Position numbers and translations under genes: made by a program
Origin: a virus
Strand: one strand, 5' to 3'
DNA length: 38,674 nt
Virus record (IMG/VR): IMGVR_UViG_3300027413_000449
Location: 1 to 38,674 of that record
The notes under the pieces: generated by a model
What the model was told of the DNA's origin: nothing
Databases searched by the model: none
The model's input: the letters and a program-made list of their open reading frames with translations, nothing else
In this document: piece by piece, positions 14,479-22,000 of the stretch
Layout: every line of letters starts with the position of its first letter
Position numbering within the stretch: the stretch's first letter is position 1

Positions 14479-16464
14479 ATGAGTCATTGGGTAATGGATT
14501 ATGAAACAAATGTAAATTGTTTTCTTGGTGTTTTTGAACACTATAAAACAAATGAAGTACATGTATTTACCTGTGGCAAATTGCGTAATGACTTTGATAA
14601 GTTTATAGATTTCTTAGATGGAAATATTGAAGAACAATCTTTTCATATTTCATATAACGGCTTGGCATTTGATTCACAGATAACAGAATATATATTAGTA
14701 AACAGAGATCTAATGTATACATTAGACGGTGAGGAAATAGCAAAGTTAATTTATGCAAAAGCTCAAGACTGTATAACTAGATCTAGAAATAAAGACTTTC
14801 AAGAATGGTATGATAAAACATTAAGCATTAAACAGATTGATGTTTTTAAATTAAATCACTGGGACAATGCTGCTAAGAGATCAAGTCTTAAATGGATACA
14901 ATGCAGTATGCGGTGGAATAATGTACAAGACATGCCTATTGATCATACAGAAGAAATAAATACAGTAGAACAATTAAAACAAATAGCAAGTTACTGTAGG
15001 AATGATGTTGCTAGTACTAAAAAGATAATGGAACTTAGTAGTGGAGAAATTAAACTTCGCATGGGCCTTACTGAAAAGTATAACATAATTCTATGGAGTG
15101 CATCAGAACCACGGATAGCAAAAGAACTATTTGCAGATGCCATATCTAAGAAGACAGGTATCAACAAGTATGACCTAAAAGAAATGCGTACTAATAGAAA
15201 TAGTATTATAGTTAAAGATTTAATTCTTGACTACTTACAATTCAATAGTCCTGTATTTAAAAATCTAAAAGACAAATTCTCAACACTAAGACTTGATGCT
15301 AATAACCTTAAAGGAAGTTTTCATGAAGTAATAAAATACAGAGGAGTTGAAATAAGCTTTGGTCTAGGCGGTGTTCACGGTGCTAAGAGAGGTATATATG
15401 AACCTGAAGAGTACATGACAATTGTTAGTAGTGATGTAGTAAGTTATTACCCTAACCTAGCAATAAAACAAGAATGGCATCCTGCTCATCTTCCAAAGAA
15501 AGATTTTTGTCACCAGTATGAATGGTTCTTTAAAGAAAGAAAGAAGATACCAAAGTCTAATCCACAAAATTATGTATACAAGATTGTATTAAATTCAGCA
15601 TATGGTCTAAGCAATGATCAGCATAGTTTTTTATATGATCCTGAATTCACAATGAGAGTTACTATTAATGGTCAATTAAGTTTGATGTTATTAAGTGAAA
15701 TGATTTGTGAAAATATACCAGGTGCTGTACCATTAATGTATAATACAGATGGTGTAGAAACGATAATACCTAAAAAGTATTATGATAAGTACATAGAGAT
15801 TTGTAATGAATGGGAAGTAATAACAAAGTTGTCATTAGAACATGATGAGTATTCCAAACTAATGCTGCCTGATTGTAATAATTATATAGGCGTGTTCAAG
15901 AAAAAGGAAATACACAAGGATGTATATGATGAGTTAATCAAAAAACCTACATATGATATACTAACAAAAGATGCAGATAAATATTACCTGTCTCCGGTAA
16001 AACTAAAAGGCCGTTTTGAGATAAGCAAAAAGCTACATAAAAACTGTAGTTATAAAGTAGTAGCAGAAGGTTTATATAATTTCTTTGTAAAAGGAATTGA
16101 ACCTGAATATACTGTAAGTAAAAATCGCAATGTGCTAGATTATTGTGCGCAAGCTAAAATAAAAGGTGATTGGTCTTTCTATTCTTTGAATATAGTAGAA
16201 GGCAATTATGTTAAAGAAAAACTTCAGAAAACAAATAGATATTTTGTAACCAATAAAGGTTGTAAGATTGTAAAAATAAATAACACTGATCAAAGAGAGA
16301 TACAATTAGAGTCAGGCAAATGGCTACAAAAAATCTTTAATACATATCAGAAAAGAAGTTGGGAAGATTATGACATCAATGAAGAATATTATATCCAAAA
16401 GATATATAAAGAAATCAAAGAGATGAATCCACAACTGTTTATAAACCAATATAAATTATTTTAA
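14479..16464 (+). CDS. Family B DNA polymerase with 3'-5' exonuclease
   Basis: 661 residues, compact for family B. Exonuclease motifs are present: Exo I DYE (D7, E9), Exo II NGLAFD (N60-D65) and Exo III YCRND (Y172-D176). Polymerase motif A is SDVVSYYP (D319), motif B is KIVLNSAYG (K368-G376) and motif C is YNTDG (D424), where the usual first aspartate position of the YxDTD motif is Asn. The C-terminal thumb region is lysine-rich. It copies the phage genome with proofreading, together with helicase and primase encoded upstream. No obvious terminal-protein region is visible. A hairpin lies just before the start and the next gene follows after 1 nt. Confidence 0.9.
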   Translation: MSHWVMDYETNVNCFLGVFEHYKTNEVHVFTCGKLRNDFDKFIDFLDGNIEEQSFHISYNGLAFDSQITEYILVNRDLMYTLDGEEIAKLIYAKAQDCITRSRNKDFQEWYDKTLSIKQIDVFKLNHWDNAAKRSSLKWIQCSMRWNNVQDMPIDHTEEINTVEQLKQIASYCRNDVASTKKIMELSSGEIKLRMGLTEKYNIILWSASEPRIAKELFADAISKKTGINKYDLKEMRTNRNSIIVKDLILDYLQFNSPVFKNLKDKFSTLRLDANNLKGSFHEVIKYRGVEISFGLGGVHGAKRGIYEPEEYMTIVSSDVVSYYPNLAIKQEWHPAHLPKKDFCHQYEWFFKERKKIPKSNPQNYVYKIVLNSAYGLSNDQHSFLYDPEFTMRVTINGQLSLMLLSEMICENIPGAVPLMYNTDGVETIIPKKYYDKYIEICNEWEVITKLSLEHDEYSKLMLPDCNNYIGVFKKKEIHKDVYDELIKKPTYDILTKDADKYYLSPVKLKGRFEISKKLHKNCSYKVVAEGLYNFFVKGIEPEYTVSKNRNVLDYCAQAKIKGDWSFYSLNIVEGNYVKEKLQKTNRYFVTNKGCKIVKINNTDQREIQLESGKWLQKIFNTYQKRSWEDYDINEEYYIQKIYKEIKEMNPQLFINQYKLF

Positions 16465-16465
16465 T

Positions 16466-17929
16466 ATGCCAAAAAAAGTAGGCTATAAGACGCTTAATGA
16501 TTTAATAAGCGCACCAATACCGCATGCAACAAAAAGTTATACTCCGTTATCACATGAAGATGCTATTGATACAATAAAAGAAATGCTTGATGACTATGGG
16601 TATGAGATAGAAGAATCAATATTTAGAGCAAATGAAAATGCAACACAAGCATATGGATACTTTGTATTCCGTGCCTCAGCAGATGATGAAATAAAAGGTC
16701 TGTATGCATTCCAAAATTCTTATGACAAAACAATGCGCTTTACAGGGGCTGTTGGTGTTAAGATAGATAATGAAGCAGTTGTTATATCTAATAGCAAAAC
16801 ACATATGCGTAAGCATACGGGAGCCGCTGTTACAGATATAAAAGAAGGCGTGGAAGGTCAAATCTCAAATGCTAGTTTAGATGTAAGCACAATGATTACT
16901 AGAAAGAACGATTTCTCTATGTATACTATTTCCAAAATAGAATACGGAAGATTAGTGGGAGAGTTATTAATAGAAGATATACTCATGCCTGACCAAGCAA
17001 CTGCAGCAGCACGCGCGTGGCCAAAGAATCCTGGGCGGAATGCATTAAAGATAGATAACATTACACTGTGGGAAGCATACAAGTTTATTAGTAAATCTGT
17101 TCAGTTAACAACTCCAATGAATTGGATGAAAAACTTAACAAGACTTTACTGGTATTTAACACGGTTCTGTGTAGACTTTACAATGAAGCCTTCTAATGAA
17201 GAAATACAAAATGCATTAGCAGAACAAAGTGAAGGATTTGACAATACAACTATTGATGATCATGAAGATTTAATAAGCTTAAACTCACCTGAAATAGATG
17301 GTATTCCTAATGGTGACACTATGAGTGATACTAGTGATGAAGACGTAGAACCAACTGATCCTAATCAAGTAGATTTAGAAGACGCAATTGCAGATGTTGA
17401 AGCTGAAGATGAAGATGAAGATAATCAAGAAACAGTTATACGATTACCGGAAACAGAAACAGAAAATGAAGAGGCAGGGAAAGATTTACAAATGATTCCT
17501 GTTGATGCATTAGAAGATGCAATAGAAGAGGAAGAATTTACATACGTACCAGTTGATGATTTATACGGCATGAATGTAGGTGATTTTGTAGAAGTTGGAG
17601 GGATGTACTATAAGTATGCGGATACTATTATTATAGATGATGAGGTATATGGAAAGTGTACACCAATAAAAGAAGAAAAAGAAGAAAAAGAAGAACTTCC
17701 TATAGAACTAATAGGAGATTCTTCATTTACAGTAGATGCAGATAAACCAATAGAATGGGCTGCTGCACCAGAAGATCCTAAAATTAGAGAAGTAATTAAG
17801 GATGAAATATATAGAGTATATGGTTCAAGCTTAGATTTTAAGTTTGAGAAAGTACAAAACATGTACCACATTACACTAGAAAATAGTGAAAACATATCTC
17901 TACCTTCTGATTACATTGATAGCATTTAA
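16466..17929 (+). CDS. Acidic-tailed hypothetical protein, possibly DUF932-like
   Basis: 487 residues. The N-terminal 240 residues form a probable globular domain: YGYFVFRASADDEIKGLYAF, then NSYDKTMRFTGAVGVKI and NSKTHMRKHTG, whose NSxDxTxRF pattern is faintly like DUF932 phage proteins. From about residue 255 the protein is highly acidic and repetitive (EDEDED, KEEKEEKEE), with an intervening motif YVPVDDLYGMNVGDFVEVGGMYY near residue 350 that could be a small beta domain. Acidic tails of this type can mimic DNA or recruit partners. It follows the polymerase by 1 nt, suggesting a replication-linked role. The homology call is weak. Confidence 0.6.
   Translation: MPKKVGYKTLNDLISAPIPHATKSYTPLSHEDAIDTIKEMLDDYGYEIEESIFRANENATQAYGYFVFRASADDEIKGLYAFQNSYDKTMRFTGAVGVKIDNEAVVISNSKTHMRKHTGAAVTDIKEGVEGQISNASLDVSTMITRKNDFSMYTISKIEYGRLVGELLIEDILMPDQATAAARAWPKNPGRNALKIDNITLWEAYKFISKSVQLTTPMNWMKNLTRLYWYLTRFCVDFTMKPSNEEIQNALAEQSEGFDNTTIDDHEDLISLNSPEIDGIPNGDTMSDTSDEDVEPTDPNQVDLEDAIADVEAEDEDEDNQETVIRLPETETENEEAGKDLQMIPVDALEDAIEEEEFTYVPVDDLYGMNVGDFVEVGGMYYKYADTIIIDDEVYGKCTPIKEEKEEKEELPIELIGDSSFTVDADKPIEWAAAPEDPKIREVIKDEIYRVYGSSLDFKFEKVQNMYHITLENSENISLPSDYIDSI
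17405..17422 (+). repeat. In-frame hexanucleotide repeat (GAAGAT)x3
   Basis: Three perfect copies of GAAGAT encode EDEDED in the acidic tail of the 16466-17929 gene. Such low-complexity tracts can slip during replication, and six-base units keep the reading frame. Confidence 0.8.
17669..17695 (+). repeat. In-frame 9-bp tandem repeat (AAAGAAGAA)x3
   Basis: Three perfect copies of the 9-bp unit encode KEE three times in the acidic tail of the 16466-17929 gene. Units are multiples of three, so copy-number change would only lengthen or shorten the charged linker. Confidence 0.8.
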
Positions 17930-17987
17930 GACTAAGTCTGAGCGTAATGCTATAAGCCAAGCCTCTCGCAAGGGAGGCAAAGCTTTT
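17920..17987 (+). ncRNA. Structured RNA leader with two hairpins, one capped by a GCAA tetraloop
   Basis: The first structure pairs TAGCATT (17920-17926) with AATGCTA (17946-17952) and contains an inner stem AGAC/GTCT (17929-17932 with 17936-17939). The second pairs GCCTCTC (17961-17967) with GGGAGGC (17972-17978) around the GNRA loop GCAA and can extend by AAGC/GCTT (17954-17957 with 17982-17985). The downstream T run is only four bases, so this is a poor terminator. The second hairpin ends 22 nt before the ATG at 18001. It may stabilise or regulate the message for the genes that follow. Confidence 0.4.
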
Positions 17988-18000
17988 AAAAAAAAAGAAT

Positions 18001-18168
18001 ATGGGAAATATGAAAAGAGCCATGGTAGAAATGATAGACATGGGCTTAAAACCAACAAATGAAAATTTATCAAAATACATAGAAATAAAAAGAAAAAAAG
18101 CAATAAAGAATGGAACAACAGTCAATGAAGAAATTAGACAAGGATCGGTCAGTAAAGTGGGTACGTGA
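18001..18168 (+). CDS. Small basic hypothetical protein, 55 aa
   Basis: A 55-codon frame beginning MGNMKRAMVEMIDMGLKP, predicted as helix-turn-helix-like with a lysine-rich middle (KYIEIKRKKAIKNG) and a helical acidic end. It starts 22 nt after the tetraloop hairpin, like other block-initiating genes here, and its A-rich leader is typical. Against it, the last 59 nt overlap the next gene in another frame, which is longer than other overlaps in the operon. No family is recognised. The alternative is that the region 17930-18109 is noncoding. Confidence 0.4.
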   Translation: MGNMKRAMVEMIDMGLKPTNENLSKYIEIKRKKAIKNGTTVNEEIRQGSVSKVGT

Positions 18169-18664
18169 TCCTAATGCTCCTAATCCAAGGGAAGAGCCGT
18201 GGCCAACATGCACAACAATGTTGTTTAATGATTTAGAACTAAACATAGGAGATTTAATAAATAAATATAATTTAGATCAGCCATGGAAAAATATATATGA
18301 TGATATAATTGCTAGCAATTCAATAGTTGAAATAAGATCTGTATATGTCCGTTCTAATCCGTCTAAAGAATTCGTTCTTACATTTGATAAACTAGAACCA
18401 GCATATGATACAAGATTGATTGGTTATATGTATATGAATAAAGAACAGTATCAAAGCATCGGTATAACATCAGAAGGGTTTAAAGAAGAAGCCGTAGTAA
18501 ATTCAATATTTAACCATGAATTAAAATACTATTTAAATTATATAAATGGAAATCTTATTAAGATTACATCTAAAAATAATGGAGAAGAAGAGTTTATGTA
18601 TGTAACACCTGATGATTTAGAAAAACACATTGAATATAAGATGTTAGAAAATGAAAAAGAGTAG
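18110..18664 (+). CDS. Hypothetical protein, 184 aa
   Basis: The N-terminus has MKKLDKDRSVKWVRDPNAPN followed by a Pro/Trp-rich segment REEPWPTCTTMLF. The body alternates strands and helices (EIRSVYVRSNPSKEFVLTFD, YLNYINGNLIKITSKNNGEEE). There are no motifs or membrane segments and no family I recognise. The start could be the ATG at 18110 or the one at 18125; the second reduces overlap with the 55-codon frame from 59 to 44 nt. It is the last gene of the main + strand module: the stop codon lies in the stem of the terminator at 18656-18685. Confidence 0.6.
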   Translation: MEQQSMKKLDKDRSVKWVRDPNAPNPREEPWPTCTTMLFNDLELNIGDLINKYNLDQPWKNIYDDIIASNSIVEIRSVYVRSNPSKEFVLTFDKLEPAYDTRLIGYMYMNKEQYQSIGITSEGFKEEAVVNSIFNHELKYYLNYINGNLIKITSKNNGEEEFMYVTPDDLEKHIEYKMLENEKE

Positions 18665-18685
18665 CTTAGGCTATTCTTTTTTTTT
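18656..18685 (+). terminator. Strong terminator at the end of the replication module
   Basis: Stem GAGTAGC/GCTATTC with one G-U pair (18659-18665 with 18670-18676) and loop TTAG, extended by A-T pairs to 18656, with nine T from 18677 to 18685. The 3' end of the last gene, including its TAG, lies in the 5' arm. Confidence 0.75.
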
Positions 18686-18694
18686 CCGTTAAGC

Positions 18695-18723
18695 TTTACA
18701 ATTAGTAAGTTTTTAGCTATATT
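18695..18723 (+). promoter_or_regulatory. Sigma70-like promoter for the insulated small unit
   Basis: TTTACA (18695-18700) and TATATT (18718-18723) are separated by exactly 17 nt, giving a textbook -35/-10 pair ten nt after a strong terminator. Transcription would start near 18730, about 17 nt before the ATG at 18747. It does not match the Bacteroidota -7 element TAnnTTTG, so the polymerase that uses it is uncertain. Confidence 0.5.
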
Positions 18724-18746
18724 ATAGTATAACCCAAAAAAAACTT

Positions 18747-18914
18747 ATGATGACTGAAGAATTGGCAAAAGAAGTAGCTGAACTTAAAGAAAGTCTTTCA
18801 GGTGACATGATGAAAGATATGGAGATTAGAGATAGGATTCATAATCTTGAAATGAAAATTGAAGGAACAAAACCTATGGACACAAGAATTGATTGTGTAG
18901 GTTGTGGATCCTAA
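18747..18914 (+). CDS. Small acidic helical protein with C-terminal CxxC, 55 aa
   Basis: 55 residues starting MMTEELAKEVAELKESLSG, mostly amphipathic helix with coiled-coil character (to about residue 40), then a short tail ending DCVGCGS with two cysteines three apart. The start could be either of two adjacent ATG codons (18747 or 18750). It is the only gene of a transcription unit bounded by a terminator upstream (18656-18685), its own promoter (18695-18723) and a UUCG-loop terminator (19001-19029). The CxxC could bind zinc or an iron-sulfur cluster as a dimer, or be redox active. No family is recognised. Confidence 0.6.
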   Translation: MMTEELAKEVAELKESLSGDMMKDMEIRDRIHNLEMKIEGTKPMDTRIDCVGCGS

Positions 18915-19000
18915 CATTTTAAAGATCTTTGGGAGAGTAAAGCAGCTATGGTTAAAGCCCATTACCAATGACAAATAGTTAAATATCTTTAAAATAATTT

Positions 19001-19029
19001 AACCCTTGATTCGTCAAGGGTTTTTTTTT
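19001..19029 (+). terminator. Strong terminator with UUCG tetraloop at the convergence point
   Basis: A perfect 9-bp stem AACCCTTGA/TCAAGGGTT (19001-19009 with 19014-19022) closed by the stable loop TTCG, with T residues to 19029. It ends rightward transcription of the small unit right at the stop codon of the minus-strand giant gene. The minus-strand reading lacks a clean U run. The 86 nt between the small gene and the stem contain an open 24-codon frame discussed under findings. Confidence 0.85.
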
Positions 19030-22000
19030 ACCTTCTAGCTTTAGCTTGATATGCTTGGAAGTTCTGTACTGCTAGTGCCGGATCCATAGATGTACCTGTT
19101 ATACCAAACATTTTAGCTGTATGGTTTATCCATTTAGATCCACCTTTTTGTTGCCATGAATATGGTCCAACATCTCTAGAGTATGCCGCTCTTTCATCAC
19201 CAGTAAGAGTATATTTTATATCATCTAGTATAGTAATGTATGCATCAGTAGTCGGACCAAATGCAACAGACTTTAAATCTAGCAGAGAGTTGTATTGTTT
19301 TAATCCACCAGTAAAGAAATTAAACTGTTCATTTTCTGATCGTACTTGCATCATTAAGTGCAGAGCATGCACTTGTGCCCAACCTATTGCATCAAAATCA
19401 TCACTACCTAATGCTCCACCTTGAAGGCTTCTAAGCTTTTTCATTCTATCTTCATCATCTTCATCCCATCCAAATATAGCTCCCATTAATAAACTAACAG
19501 CTACAAGAAATGCAATCTCAGATGCAAATTGTAACATAGCAGATTTTTCCTCTGGTAACATTGAATTAATATGTTCACCTCTACTCTTAAAAATATCCTT
19601 CATTGTTTCCAATGTCTGCATATAGAATCCCATTTCAGCATTACCTCTACCTGCATTAAATCGTTTTCTAGGATTTAAAAAGCTACCTGAGTGACCCATA
19701 CGTTTAGTAAACATTGTTGTAAAGTATCTTCTCATGTAAGAGATGTATCTAAATGCTAAATACCGTTGTGCTTCTGGTTGATCAAATGATGCGTATGCAC
19801 CACCTAGGTCATTCTGTACTTGTTGAATCCTATTCTTATGAAATTTAAATTCGCTATTATCAATATTATAAGATCCTTTATCTACTACTTGCTTATCATA
19901 TCGCTCATTGATTTTATTAATTTCATCTAAGGCCAATGTTCTTTCATTAGGATCAGTAATTGTATCTAATCCTACTTGCTCTAGTTCAAAGTTTCTAGAA
20001 TCATTTATTGCATCTATCATGTCAAGCTTTGCTTCAATAGTATTATTACCCAAAGCTTTTCTTATAACATCTTCAGTGGTATAATATTTTTTAGCTAATG
20101 CTTCTATCGTGTCAGTTTCTTTAACAACGGCAGATATAGCTTCTGTACCATATCTTACATCAATACCATCTTTTAATCTGATTTGATTATTAACAGTTTC
20201 AAAAGCATCTATGTAAGATATTTCAGTCATGTTACCATCAACGATTTGATTAATCTTCTGCTTGTAAAGCATGCCTGCAAACATTTGTACACCAGCTTGT
20301 TTCTCTACCCATTTTCTAAATGAATATAACCAACTAGCACTAGCTGCATCTTTAGCTGCAGTCCTAGATAATGATTCACCAAACTGTTGTTCAAACAATC
20401 CCTGGACAGGATCAAAGATTTCAACTAATTGTAACATATGATCTTTAGCCCCTTTGTTATAAAGCTGACCTCCAAAACTTAACTTACCCATCATTTTATA
20501 AGACCATGCATTTCCTTTTTGTAAGTTTAGATGATCAATATGTTCTCCTCCTGATGCAAACATCATAGAGTTAAACTTCATACCTAATGAGTTTTTCAAT
20601 GCAGAAGGTATATTCAAAGCAAAGAAAGAAAATGATGCTCGCTTAAATAGTACATTAGATATGTTATTAATTATGGCACTGTCAGATCCCCAACCTACTT
20701 GGTTAACTCCTTCAAAGTTTTTTTCTATAAAGTTATTGATTGCATTTAACCTTACATTCTTACTAGATGGAGATTTAAAACGAGTCATAATCCTTGCTAG
20801 GAAGTTTCTCTTATTCATTTCATCAGCATCATCGTCACCTTGCAAAGCTTCTGTTCCGCCTATGTTTTTTTCTACATTAGTTTTAACTGTACTTTGTATG
20901 GCCCTAACTACAGGTGATATACCTATTAGTTGTTTCTGTCTTTCAACAGACATCATATAACGCATCATTCCTGTAGTAACATCTGTTGATACATCATCTA
21001 TATCAATATCAAATAATCCAGACACAGGAACCTTAGTGACATCATTATCAAACATGTCAGCTCGCATTATATTTTGTTGACTAGAATAATTCATACCTAA
21101 CTCAGAAGAATCATCTTTAGCACCATATATAAATTCTTTCCACCTCTGAGCGATATAAGTAAACAAGTTAGATCCTTTCTGCTGGGCTTGACTAAGCGTA
21201 AGTGTTTGCCCTACCTCAAGATTACTCATCCTATACCTAGGCATATCCAAGTACAACTTACTGTTACGATCAATACCTACCTGATTATCTAAGTGATGTT
21301 TTTTTAACTTTTCAAGAAGTCTAAACTCTGCACTATTCCTATCCATAGAATAGTACTTTTCATTTATAAGTTTATATTTTTCTTCATCGTTAAGACCTTC
21401 TACCTTAGACATTTCTTCTTTACTCTTTGGCAACCACCTTCCTTTATTGTCAACAGTAGTTCCAATAATTTTAGGAGTTGTGTAAATCCTTTTAACTTTT
21501 CTAGTATAATAAGTCATAGCAGGAAGACCAGGTATAACTGCTTCTACTCCACCAAGAGCATTCTTAACTGGAAAAGATTCTAACATTGCAGGGTCATTAG
21601 GTTTAACAACACTCCATGCATAACCTCTTTTATAAACATCTACAGTAACATACTTACCATTCTTCTTTACAGTTTTAGTAGACTTAATGTGATTTTTATT
21701 AAACCAGTCTTTAAACTCAGGACTTTGACTTGTTAACTCTTCTACAATAGTAGGATCTAGAATAAAGTCCGCATCAGTCTTAGAGATATTATTAAACTCT
21801 GGACCATATTGATTTTTCAATATACCGATATCTAGCTTAGATAAATAGTTATTTACAATATCAACATACATATCTGTAGCAATATTTGTAGAAAGCTTTC
21901 TAAGCTCTGCATAATTTGCTTCCAATGTTTGCCTATCTGTTTTAGTAAGCTTACTTTTTTGTGATGCTTTAAGATCCATTAAGTATTGAATCCTAGATTG

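Noticed and set aside
17961-17987. Hairpin with GCAA loop as an ordinary intrinsic terminator
   Set aside because: Only four T residues follow, after a three-A spacer and GC. An RNA structural element is a better description, although weak termination cannot be excluded.
17608-18125. Antisense open frames opposite the acidic-tailed protein and the following gap
   Set aside because: Their composition is serine- and phenylalanine-rich, as expected for the complement of Glu/Lys/Asp codons. They overlap a well-supported gene and have no start context.
18932-18990. tRNA-like sequence with a D-arm resembling AGCAGCTATGGTTAAAGC
   Set aside because: The 5' GGGAGAG has no complementary 3' acceptor strand and no anticodon or T arm can be folded. 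The following hairpin is a terminator.
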